Shown: positions 1 through 5,748 of the stretch, piece after piece
Layout of the letters: every line of letters starts with the position of its first letter
Numbering within the stretch: position 1 is the first letter of the stretch
Assembly (NCBI GenBank): GCA_033856535.1
Contig: JAWVEV010000061.1
Coordinates: 1 to 9,426 of the forward strand
From: JAWVEV01 sp033856535
GTDB lineage: Bacteria; Actinomycetota; Thermoleophilia; Miltoncostaeales; Miltoncostaeaceae
Direction: 5' to 3'
DNA: 9,426 nucleotides
Made by a program: the position numbers and the translations under genes
Notes under the pieces: model-generated
Told to the model about the DNA's origin: nothing
What the model saw: the letters and a program-made list of their open reading frames with translations, nothing else
The model's database searches: none

Positions 1-1293
1 GACGTCGAGCAGATGCACGAGGACGGCATCGAGCCGATCGACCTCGTCGTGGTGAACCTGTACCCGTTCGAGCAGCGCGCCGCGGTGCACGGGGCCACCG
101 ACGAGGACCTGGTCGAGTCGATCGACATCGGCGGCCCGGCGATGATCCGCGCCGCGGCGAAGAACCACGCCCGGGTGGGCGTGATCACCGCGCCCTCGCA
201 GTACGAGGCGGTGCTGGCCGAGCTGCGCGCGAGCGACGGCGAGCTGTCGACGGCGACGCTGCGCCGGCTGGCGGGCGCCGCCTTCACCCACACCGCCCGC
301 TACGACGCCGCGATCGCGGACTGGCTCGCGCTGGGCGGCGACGAGTTCCCCGACTCGATGCTCGTGCGGCTCGAGAAGCAGCACGAGCTCGCCTACGGCG
401 AGAACCCGCACCAGCGCGCGGCGTACTACGCCGAGCGGGGCGCCCGCACGCACCTGCTGGCGCGGTTGGAGCAGCTCCACGGGAAGCAGCTCTCGTTCAA
501 CAACCTGCTCGACCTCGACTCGGCGCGCTCGCTGCTGCGCGAGTTCAGCGTGCCGGCCTGCGTGATCGTCAAGCACAACAACCCCTGCGGCGTGGCCGTC
601 GCGGAGGACGTGAAGACGGCCTACGAGCGCGCCCGCGACGCCGACCCGCTGTCGGCCTACGGCGGCGTGGTGGTGGTGAACCGCGCGGTCGGCGCCGAGC
701 TGGGCGAGCTGCTGGCCGGCACCTTCGTCGAGGTGCTGCAGGCGCCGGGCTACGAGGAGGCGGCGTTGGCCGCGCTCACGCGCAAGCCCAACACGCGCAT
801 CATGCTCACCAGCGAGCGCCGGCGGGTCGGCCCCGGCGAGCGCGACCTGCGCCGGGTGATGGGCGGGATGCTCGTGCAGGACCGGGACGCCGAGACCGAG
901 GACCGCGACGCGATGACCGTCGCCACCGCCAAGGCGCCGACCGACAAGGAGTGGGGCGACCTGCTGTTCGCCTGGCGGGTGGCCAAGCACGTGAAGAGCA
1001 ACGCGATCGTGCTGGCGCGCGACCTGGTCACGACCGGCGTGGGCGCCGGCCAGATGAGCCGGGTCGACTCGGTGCGCATGGCGGTCGAGAAGGCCGGCGA
1101 CCGGGCCCAGGGCGCGGTGCTCGCCAGCGACGCCTTCTTCCCCTTCGCCGACGGACCGGAGGCTGCGATCGCGGCCGGCGTGAAGGCCGTCATCCAGCCG
1201 GGCGGCTCGATCCGCGACGAGGAGGTCGTCGCGGCCTGCGAGGAGGCCGGCGTCGCGATGGTCTTCACCGGGCGGCGGCACTTCCGCCACTGA
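1..1293 (+). CDS. purH: Bifunctional AICAR transformylase / IMP cyclohydrolase, 5'-truncated
   Basis: PurH catalyses the last two steps of IMP synthesis in the cytoplasm: formyl transfer from 10-formyl-THF to AICAR, then ring closure of FAICAR to IMP. The frame is open from base 1, so the gene begins upstream; about 430 of the usual 510-530 residues are present, and the first 85-90 (start of the cyclohydrolase domain) are missing. Seen here: the cyclohydrolase segment VVVNLYPF and ESIDIGGPAMIRAAAKN, the interdomain YGENPHQRAAYY, then the transformylase domain with LSFNNLLDLDSA, the catalytic Lys-His of KHNNPCGVA, KHVKSNAIVLAR, GAGQMSRVDSVRMA, and the typical ending ASDAFFPFADGP ... IQPGGSIRD ... 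FTGRRHFRH. The ATG at 13 is internal to the family, not a start. No catalytic motif is damaged. A small hairpin follows the TGA stop. Identification is secure. Confidence 0.97.
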   Translation, partial: DVEQMHEDGIEPIDLVVVNLYPFEQRAAVHGATDEDLVESIDIGGPAMIRAAAKNHARVGVITAPSQYEAVLAELRASDGELSTATLRRLAGAAFTHTARYDAAIADWLALGGDEFPDSMLVRLEKQHELAYGENPHQRAAYYAERGARTHLLARLEQLHGKQLSFNNLLDLDSARSLLREFSVPACVIVKHNNPCGVAVAEDVKTAYERARDADPLSAYGGVVVVNRAVGAELGELLAGTFVEVLQAPGYEEAALAALTRKPNTRIMLTSERRRVGPGERDLRRVMGGMLVQDRDAETEDRDAMTVATAKAPTDKEWGDLLFAWRVAKHVKSNAIVLARDLVTTGVGAGQMSRVDSVRMAVEKAGDRAQGAVLASDAFFPFADGPEAAIAAGVKAVIQPGGSIRDEEVVAACEEAGVAMVFTGRRHFRH

Positions 1294-1301
1294 CGGCCGG
1301 G

Positions 1302-1316
1302 AGCGCCTCGGGCGCT
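1302..1316 (+). terminator. Small GC hairpin after purH
   Basis: AGCGCC (1302-1307), loop TCG, GGCGCT (1311-1316) is a perfect six-pair stem beginning 8 bases after the purH stop. There is no T-tract, so termination is only suggested. It runs directly into the TACCCT box proposed as the promoter of the next gene. Confidence 0.35.
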
Positions 1317-1321
1317 ACCCT
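1316..1321 (+). promoter_or_regulatory. Probable -10 box of a leaderless promoter for the serine protease
   Basis: TACCCT fits the actinobacterial TANNNT -10 consensus and ends 6 bases before the GTG at 1328, so transcription would begin at or next to the start codon. No Shine-Dalgarno-like sequence lies between 1317 and 1327, which agrees with leaderless translation. No clear -35 element is visible. Confidence 0.45.
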
Positions 1322-1327
1322 CGGCGC

Positions 1328-2509
1328 GTGAGGAGGATCCTCGTCGCCGCCGCGCTGGCGGCCGGCCTCGTCGCCGCCGCGCCGGCGGCCGCGCTGGGGC
1401 CCGAGGCGCTCGCCGGCGACCCGCTCGACCGCGCCGCGGCGATCGCGCTGCCCTCGGTCTACCGGCTCGAGTCCGAGGTCGAGGTCGAGGGGCTGGTGAC
1501 GGGCCTCGGCAACCGGATCCAGCTCTCGGACGCCGCCCGGATCGTCACCGAGGTGGGCACGGCGTTCGGGGTCGGCGAGGACGGCCACCTGGTGGCCGCC
1601 GCCCACGTGGCCTTCCCCGACGGCGAGAACCTGGCGGTCGCGGCGCTGCTCACCCGCGAGGCCGAGGGGGGCGTCGTGCGCACCTCGGCCGCGGTGCGCT
1701 CCTGGGTGCAGGCGCACCGGGTGCGCCCGACCGGCGCGCGGCTGGTGGCGCTGGTGGCGCGCCAGGCCGACGCCGGATATGGCGGCGGGCGCGGCTACCC
1801 GGCGCTGATCTCGCGGCTCGACCGCGGCTCCGACCTGGCGCTGGTCCGGCTCCCCGGCGCGCCCGGCGCGCCGGTGCTGCCGCTGGCGACCTCGGCGAGC
1901 GCCGGCACGCAAGTCGTCACGATCGGCTTCGGAACCGGCGTGCGGTTCACCGCGGCGGCCCACGAGGCGCCCGCGCCGGCGGTGCAGAAGGGGGTGCTCG
2001 GGAACAGCTTCAGGTCGACCGGGCCGATCGTGACGGGGCAGGTCGTCACCCGCGTGGACACCATCGCGCGCGACGGCGACTCGGGCGGGCCGGCGGTCGA
2101 CGAGGACGGCCGCGCGCGCGGCGTGGTGCTCGGCCGCAAGGACGGCCGCGCGTTCATCATGCGCTCCGCCGAGGTGGTGAAGCTGCTCACCGAGGCCGAC
2201 GTCGGCGCCGACCTGGGGCCCGTCGACCGCGACTACCGGCGCGGGCTGGAGCAGCTCTGGGCGCTCGACTTCCCGGCGGCCCGCGCGAGCTTCGCGGCCG
2301 CCCTGGCCGCCTTCCCGCACCACACCCTCGCGGGCGCGCTGCGGCGGCGGGCGACCGAGCTCGCCTCCGCCGACTTCGAGATCGCCGGCCGGCGCCGGCC
2401 GCAGGGCTTCCTGCTGGCGCTCGGGATCGTCAGCGCGATCGCGGCGCTGGCGTGCGCGTTCGCCCTGGCGGGCCCGGCGCTGGCGCGGGTCTTCCGCTCC
2501 GACCGCTGA
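1328..2509 (+). CDS. Secreted, membrane-anchored trypsin-like (S1 family) serine protease
   Basis: A 393-residue exported serine endopeptidase. Residues 1-23 form a signal peptide (MRR, an Ala/Leu/Val core, APAAALG). The chymotrypsin-fold triad is visible: His93 in AAAHVAF, Asp169 in RGSDLALVRLP, and Ser252 in ARDGDSGGPAV. About 75 residues separate His and Asp, including a Gly/Tyr-rich piece near 149-157 (GYGGGRGYP). After the protease domain, residues about 300-350 are helical and Ala-rich and could be one TPR-like hairpin (YRRGLEQLWALDFPAARASF). A hydrophobic segment at about 359-381 followed by ARVFRSDR looks like a membrane anchor with a short cytoplasmic tail. There is no PDZ domain, so it is not a typical HtrA. 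GTG start chosen because it opens the signal peptide and sits 6 bases after a -10-like box. The substrate is unknown. It lies 34 bases after purH but is probably transcribed separately. Confidence 0.85.
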   Translation: MRRILVAAALAAGLVAAAPAAALGPEALAGDPLDRAAAIALPSVYRLESEVEVEGLVTGLGNRIQLSDAARIVTEVGTAFGVGEDGHLVAAAHVAFPDGENLAVAALLTREAEGGVVRTSAAVRSWVQAHRVRPTGARLVALVARQADAGYGGGRGYPALISRLDRGSDLALVRLPGAPGAPVLPLATSASAGTQVVTIGFGTGVRFTAAAHEAPAPAVQKGVLGNSFRSTGPIVTGQVVTRVDTIARDGDSGGPAVDEDGRARGVVLGRKDGRAFIMRSAEVVKLLTEADVGADLGPVDRDYRRGLEQLWALDFPAARASFAAALAAFPHHTLAGALRRRATELASADFEIAGRRRPQGFLLALGIVSAIAALACAFALAGPALARVFRSDR

Positions 2510-2531
2510 GCGCCCGCCGACGCGATCAGCG
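2504..2531. terminator. Hairpin shared by two convergent stop codons
   Basis: CGCTGA (2504-2509, containing the protease stop) pairs with TCAGCG (2526-2531, containing the SRPBCC stop on the other strand). Inside, GCG (2510-2512) pairs with CGC (2521-2523), leaving a GA bulge. Being symmetric it could act in both directions, but three of the pairs follow automatically from facing TGA stops and there is no T-tract. Confidence 0.3.
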
Positions 2532-2942
2532 CCCGGCGGCGCCCTCGAGCATGTCGCGGAGGTTCGTCAGGCCGGCGGTCATGACGCCGGAGAGGCGCTT
2601 CTCCAGGTCGTAGCCCTCGACCTCGGAGGTCGCGGTCTGGCGCCAGGTCACGCGGCTGCCGCCTGGCGCCTCGTGCACCGCGATCGTGGCCCGGTGGCTG
2701 GTGAGGCCGGGGATGCCCGAGACCACCGAGTAGCCGTAGCTGCGACCGGCCGGGTCGACGTCGACCAGGCGCTCGACCAGCTCGGCGCCCTGGGCCGTGG
2801 TCGCCGTGCGGATGTCGCCCTCCACCGCGCAGGCCGTGACCACCGGGAACCACTCGTGCACGCGGGCGGGGTCGCCCGCCAGGGCCCACGCGGCGTCCGG
2901 CGGGACCGCCACGTCGACGCCGACCTCGAAGTCGTTGGCCAT
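2526..2942 (-). CDS. SRPBCC (START/polyketide-cyclase-like) family protein
   Basis: A 138-residue soluble protein of the SRPBCC helix-grip fold, which binds hydrophobic ligands in a deep cavity; members include polyketide cyclases, aromatase-like proteins and many unassigned ligand binders. Visible family pattern: an N-terminal strand VGVDVAVPPDAAWAL, the helix with DPARVHEWFPVVTAC, central strands (SYGYSVVSGIPGLTSHRATIAVHEA, GSRVTWRQTATSEV), and the long C-terminal helix LSGVMTAGLTNLRDMLEGAA. Length is normal for a single domain. The ATG at 2942 is supported by an AAGGAG ribosome site six bases upstream. It lies 40 bases after the Gly/Cys-tailed protein gene on the same strand and may be its operon partner, though a TAGCCT box in the gap could also give it its own promoter. 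Ligand and role cannot be read from the sequence. Confidence 0.82.
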   Translation of the reverse strand: MANDFEVGVDVAVPPDAAWALAGDPARVHEWFPVVTACAVEGDIRTATTAQGAELVERLVDVDPAGRSYGYSVVSGIPGLTSHRATIAVHEAPGGSRVTWRQTATSEVEGYDLEKRLSGVMTAGLTNLRDMLEGAAGR

Positions 2943-2948
2943 GCCCGT

Positions 2949-2954
2949 CTCCTT
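2949..2954 (-). promoter_or_regulatory. Ribosome binding site of the SRPBCC gene
   Basis: Read on the minus strand, AAGGAG lies six bases before the ATG at 2942. It fixes that start and contrasts with the leaderless look of the two plus-strand transcription units. Confidence 0.75.
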
Positions 2955-2965
2955 TGTCGCGGATG

Positions 2966-2971
2966 AGGCTA
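2966..2971 (-). promoter_or_regulatory. Possible -10 box before the SRPBCC gene
   Basis: On the minus strand TAGCCT fits TANNNT and would start transcription near 2958, giving a leader of about 16 bases that still contains the AAGGAG site. There is no visible -35 box, and the upstream gene ends only 12 bases away, so read-through from that gene is an equal possibility. Confidence 0.3.
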
Positions 2972-2982
2972 CCGGGGTGCCG

Positions 2983-3669
2983 TCAGCCCCCGCCCCCGCA
3001 GCCCCCGCCCCCGCAGCCCCCGCCGCCCCCGCAGCTCGCGCCGCCGCCGGCGCCGCAGCTCGCGCCGCCGCCGCACCCGAAACCGCCGCCGACCCCGCAC
3101 GCGGCGCCCGCCCCCGTGCCGGCGAGCCGGCCCGCGCCGCCCTCGGCGTGGCCCCGCGGGTGCACCGGGATCCGGCGGGCCTCGCCGGGGGCGACCGGCG
3201 CCAGGTCGTAGCGCAGGGCGTCCTCCAGCTCGAGCCGCTCGTCCAGGGCGAAGATCCGCGGCAGCCGGTCCGGGTCGTCGGGGTCGATGCCCTCGACGCC
3301 GCAGGCCAGCCACCAGGCGTGGTCCAGGCCCGCGGCCATGTCCGGGCCGTCCTCCCCGCCCGCCGGCGCGTGGTGCAGGTAGCGGCCGAACGCGCCGCGG
3401 CAGAGCGCCATGTACTCCTGGGTGAACAGGATCATCTCGTGCCAGGCGTCGTCGGCCGCCCGCGAGGGCATCGCGACGAAGCCCTTCAGCTTGCTGCGCT
3501 GGCAGATCCTCAACCAGTCGCGCAGCCCCTCGACGGCCTCGAAGCGGCCCGCCGCGTTCAGCTCGGGGCGGGCTCGGGCGAGCTTCGCGTCGAGACCCGC
3601 GGGCGGCTCCCATTCGTCCAGGAACCGTCGCCGGCGGCTTCCGTGGATGGCCCAGTCGATGCTCGACAT
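2983..3669 (-). CDS. Uncharacterised protein with WHE / FGRYLHH core and Gly/Cys repeat tail
   Basis: A 228-residue protein without signal peptide or membrane segment. Residues about 45-150 form a compact domain with a striking motif: DDAWHEMILFTQEYMALC (73-90) followed by FGRYLHH (94-100) and DHAWWLACG (116-124). This resembles, from memory, bacterial proteins annotated 'glycine-rich domain-containing' (DUF1399/GRDP-like); the clustered Trp, His, Glu and Cys could bind a metal or cofactor. Residues 174-228 are low complexity: mostly Gly with six Cys (191, 199, 205, 213, 219, 224), ending in GGCGGGGCGGGG. The ATG at 3669 is chosen because GGGAGG lies six bases before it; the frame stays open upstream to 3996, but that part reads as low-complexity antisense of the FAD gene. 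Similar Gly/Cys tails occur on TIGR04222 membrane proteins, but that membrane domain is absent here. Function unknown. Confidence 0.8.
   Translation of the reverse strand: MSSIDWAIHGSRRRRFLDEWEPPAGLDAKLARARPELNAAGRFEAVEGLRDWLRICQRSKLKGFVAMPSRAADDAWHEMILFTQEYMALCRGAFGRYLHHAPAGGEDGPDMAAGLDHAWWLACGVEGIDPDDPDRLPRIFALDERLELEDALRYDLAPVAPGEARRIPVHPRGHAEGGAGRLAGTGAGAACGVGGGFGCGGGASCGAGGGASCGGGGGCGGGGCGGGG
2986..3072 (-). repeat. Tandem repeats encoding the Gly/Cys tail
   Basis: Two identical 15-base units (2986-3000 and 3001-3015, each encoding CGGGG on the minus strand) are followed by an 18-base variant (3016-3033). A second family repeats an 18-base block at 3031-3048 and 3055-3072, 24 bases (eight codons) apart, encoding the two GGGASCG-type elements. 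All units keep the reading frame, so length changes by slippage would add or remove whole Gly/Cys units. Confidence 0.85.
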
Positions 3670-3675
3670 CGCAGA

Positions 3676-3681
3676 CCTCCC
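3676..3681 (-). promoter_or_regulatory. Ribosome binding site of the Gly/Cys-tail gene
   Basis: Minus-strand GGGAGG, six bases before the ATG at 3669. It decides this start over the longer open frame that begins inside the neighbouring FAD gene. Confidence 0.75.
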
Positions 3682-3756
3682 GTATCGCGTGGTGTGCGCG
3701 ACTTGTGCACCCGGGAGGCCTCCGCGCGCAAGCGATTCGGCGCAACTGGCGAGGGC

Positions 3757-3826
3757 CGTCTCGCCCTTCGCCACGCGGGTTTCGCGCCGTCTCGCCCCGC
3801 GCGCCGCGACGCGCCCGGCGTCTCGC
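3757..3826. repeat. Three CGTCTCGC copies at exact 31-base spacing
   Basis: CGTCTCGC occurs at 3757-3764, 3788-3795 and 3819-3826, each start exactly 31 bases from the next. The first two copies extend to twelve identical bases (GCCGTCTCGCCC, 3755-3766 and 3786-3797). They lie in the 173-base region (3670-3842) between the FAD gene's stop and the Gly/Cys-tail gene's start. Thirty-one bases is close to three helical turns, so the copies would face the same side of the DNA, as iterated operators do. Chance in GC-rich DNA is not excluded. Confidence 0.45.
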
Positions 3827-3832
3827 GGGGTG
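3793..3832 (-). terminator. GC-rich stem downstream of the FAD oxidoreductase gene
   Basis: CCCCGCG (3795-3801) pairs with CGCGGGG (3824-3830), extendable by a G-U and a C-G pair, enclosing a 22-base loop. It begins about 10 bases after the TAA stop of the FAD gene (read on the minus strand). No T-tract follows, so this is a weak terminator candidate; it overlaps the second and third CGTCTCGC copies. Confidence 0.3.
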
Positions 3833-3842
3833 CGCTTTTCGG

Positions 3843-5201
3843 TTAGGCCGGGAGCGGGTGGCTCGAGAGGACCCGGCCGTCCGGGTCGTACCGGTCCTTC
3901 ACCTGGCGGAGGCCCGCGAGCACGTCCGGCGGGAAGGCCGAGCCGACCTGCTCGGGGTCCATCACGAAGTTCAGGAAGCGCCGGCCGGTCGCCCACGGGG
4001 CGAGCCCGCCGAAGGTGCCTCCGAGCGCGCCCACGACCGCCTCGGCGGCGCCGGGCGGGCCCATCGGGACGCCGAGGCCGAACGCCATGTAGGGCTCGTC
4101 CAGGTGGCCGACCGCGCCGGCGCTCTCGGGGCGCCGCGCGAGCGCGCCGCCCAGGTGGCGCACCTCGACCGCGAGCAGCGGGGTCTCGACGCCGGGCCCG
4201 GCCGCGACCAGCAACGCCTCGATCGCGTCGTCGGGCAGGTCGCCGAGCAGGGCCGAGCCGCCGATGAAGGGCAGCGGGTCCTCGGGCTCGTTGTGGACCT
4301 TGCCGAGGCCGCTGGCAGAGATCATCGCCACCGTGTCCATGAACGGGCCCATCTCGCGAATCGGCGCGATCGCGGCCGCGCCGGCCTCGGCGTCGCCGGC
4401 GTAGGCCACGTCGATCACGGCGAGCTGGGCGCCGCGCATCGGCTCGGGCACGAAGGGCAGTGGCGGCACGCGGAGCAGGGCCGCGATCGAGGTGATCTCC
4501 TCGGGCGCGCTCGCGCCCCAGTCGCGCCAGGCCGTGAGCACCTCGCGGGCGCGCTCGAGCGGGAACATCAGGTTGCCGGCGTAGACCTCGCCGTGCTCGA
4601 CCAGCCCGAGCTCCATCGCGGTGACGATCGCGTAGTTGCCCCCGCCGCCGCGCATCGCCCAGAAGAGATCCGGCTCGTGCTCGGCGTCGACGCGCAGGCG
4701 CTCGCCGGCGGCCGTCACGACCTCGAACACCCTCACCGCGTTGGCGCAGAGCCCGTAGCGTCGCCCGAGCCAGCTCAGGCCGCCGCCCATGGTGAAGCCC
4801 GTGGCGGTGACGTCGCCGGCGGTGCCGGACAGGCCGCAGAGGCCGACCTCGCAGGCCGCGGCCTGCACGTCCATCCAGCGCGCGCCGGGCCCGACGCGGG
4901 CCACCTTGGCGGCGGAGTCGATCTCCACGTCCGCCAGGGCGGCGGTGCGGATCAGGACGGCGTCGTTCAGCGACCAGGTGGCCGAGTGGCCGGTGGGCTG
5001 CGCGGTGACCGGCAGGCCGGCATCGCGCGCGAAGGACGCCGCCGCGGCGACGTCATCGGCGTCGGCGGCCGCCACGACCGCGGCGGGGCGCTGGTCCACG
5101 GCGAGGTTCCAGGCCGAGCGGGCGGCGTCCCACCCCTCGTCTCCGGGTCCGAGGACCGTCCCGCGGACGGCGCTTCGAAGGGGTCCGAGGCCCTCGCTCA
5201 T
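3843..5201 (-). CDS. FAD-binding oxidoreductase, berberine bridge enzyme / 6-hydroxynicotine oxidase type
   Basis: A 452-residue flavoprotein of the PCMH/FAD_binding_4 fold with a C-terminal BBE segment. Enzymes of this group oxidise alcohols, amines or sugars and pass electrons to O2 or another acceptor; the substrate cannot be predicted. Seen here: RPAAVVAAADADDVAAAASFARDAGLPV (about 38-65); TGHS (70-73), where His72 matches the His that binds FAD covalently; VGPGARWMDVQAA (103-115); GFTMGGGLSWLGRRYGL (135-151); DLFWAMRGGGGNYAIVTAMEL (178-198); and the BBE-type end RYDPDGRVLSSHPLPA. The Cys of bicovalent members is replaced (AGDVTATG, Val131). There is no signal peptide, so it is probably cytoplasmic. 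The ATG at 5201 has AGGAGG five bases upstream. It follows the VKOR gene by 49 bases, separated by a strong hairpin, so cotranscription is uncertain. Confidence 0.9.
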   Translation of the reverse strand: MSEGLGPLRSAVRGTVLGPGDEGWDAARSAWNLAVDQRPAAVVAAADADDVAAAASFARDAGLPVTAQPTGHSATWSLNDAVLIRTAALADVEIDSAAKVARVGPGARWMDVQAAACEVGLCGLSGTAGDVTATGFTMGGGLSWLGRRYGLCANAVRVFEVVTAAGERLRVDAEHEPDLFWAMRGGGGNYAIVTAMELGLVEHGEVYAGNLMFPLERAREVLTAWRDWGASAPEEITSIAALLRVPPLPFVPEPMRGAQLAVIDVAYAGDAEAGAAAIAPIREMGPFMDTVAMISASGLGKVHNEPEDPLPFIGGSALLGDLPDDAIEALLVAAGPGVETPLLAVEVRHLGGALARRPESAGAVGHLDEPYMAFGLGVPMGPPGAAEAVVGALGGTFGGLAPWATGRRFLNFVMDPEQVGSAFPPDVLAGLRQVKDRYDPDGRVLSSHPLPA

Positions 5202-5206
5202 GCGGC

Positions 5207-5212
5207 CCTCCT
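5207..5212 (-). promoter_or_regulatory. Ribosome binding site of the FAD oxidoreductase gene
   Basis: Minus-strand AGGAGG, five bases before the ATG at 5201; a full consensus match that settles the start. Confidence 0.8.
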
Positions 5213-5228
5213 GATCGCGGACGCATGA

Positions 5229-5267
5229 GAGCCGGGCGGGATGGCTCGCCTCATCCTCGCCCGGCTC
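5229..5267 (-). terminator. Long hairpin over the VKOR stop codon
   Basis: GAGCCGGGCG (5229-5238) and CGCCCGGCTC (5258-5267) are perfect inverted copies. The stem continues inward with GGATG (5239-5243) and CATCC (5252-5256), leaving one bulged T (5257) and an eight-base loop. This gives 15 pairs, the strongest structure in the window. The VKOR stop (5251-5253) lies in the loop-proximal part. No T-tract follows on the minus strand, so it may be a U-less terminator, a partial terminator, or an RNA-stability or processing element between the VKOR and FAD genes. Confidence 0.5.
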
Positions 5268-5748
5268 GTGCCGTCTCTTTCGACGGCGACGACGGGGGTC
5301 CTTCCGCGGGCGGCGCCGATCCGGCCCGCGCGCGGAGGACGGTGATCACCAGCGCGATCACGATCAGCACGGCGCTGGAGACGCACCAGGCGCAGATCGC
5401 GTCGATCACGAAGAGCTCGAGGTAGGTGAGGTAGGCCGAGAAGCCCACCCCGACCAGGGCGGTGAAGAGGCCCACCGTGCGGCCGAGCGGGCCGGCGAGG
5501 AGCGCCGCCCCGAGCAGCGCGGCGTAGGCCGCGAGGCCGAGCCAGGCGACCGGGATCCCGGCCAGCTCGGAGTACTCGCTGGTCTGGACGGTGTGGCAGC
5601 CCCCGCCGATCACGCAGGCGGGGTCGTCGCCGGCGGCGCGAACGGCGGTCAGGTAGCCCGCCACCGCGAGGCCGGCGACGGCCACGACGGCGAGGGCGAT
5701 CCGGAGGGCCCGCTCCGACGGGCCCCCGCGCGCGCCGGCCGCGCTCAC
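5251..5748 (-). CDS. Vitamin K epoxide reductase (VKOR) family disulfide-forming membrane protein
   Basis: A 165-residue integral membrane protein that takes the place of DsbB: it re-oxidises a DsbA-like partner and passes the electrons to a quinone. Four hydrophobic segments are seen at about 15-36, 64-85, 90-112 and 118-138. The VKOR signature is present: the loop pair Cys45 and Cys51 (ACVIGGGCHTVQTSEYSELAGIPVAWLGLAAY) and the quinone-side CxxC, Cys119-Cys122 (ICAWCVSSA). The tail after 140 is polar and disordered-looking. There is no fused thioredoxin domain, in line with the separate DsbA-like gene just upstream. The GTG at 5748 overlaps that gene's TGA by four bases (GTGA), a usual sign of coupled translation; the longer upstream frame is a shadow of the dsbA-like gene. 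The pair is a common actinobacterial arrangement. Confidence 0.93.
   Translation of the reverse strand: MSAAGARGGPSERALRIALAVVAVAGLAVAGYLTAVRAAGDDPACVIGGGCHTVQTSEYSELAGIPVAWLGLAAYAALLGAALLAGPLGRTVGLFTALVGVGFSAYLTYLELFVIDAICAWCVSSAVLIVIALVITVLRARAGSAPPAEGPPSSPSKETARAGRG

Noticed and set aside
3755..3826. CRISPR-like array, suggested by regular 31-base spacing
   Set aside because: The repeated core is only 8-12 bases, there are three copies, and the parts between are GC-biased and similar, not distinct spacers; no cas gene is present.
3670..3996. Longer start for the Gly/Cys-tail protein
   Set aside because: The extra 109 residues are Arg/Gly/Pro-rich and overlap the FAD gene; the ATG at 3669 has a strong ribosome site.
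3705..5228. A 507-codon open frame on the plus strand
   Set aside because: It lies antisense to the FAD oxidoreductase, has a monotonous Arg/Ala/Gly/His composition and no recognisable motif; a GC-rich shadow frame.
5270..5287. GCCGTC / GACGGC inverted repeat near the end of the VKOR gene
   Set aside because: A six-pair stem inside coding sequence, readily explained by base composition; the neighbouring 15-pair hairpin is the stronger signal.
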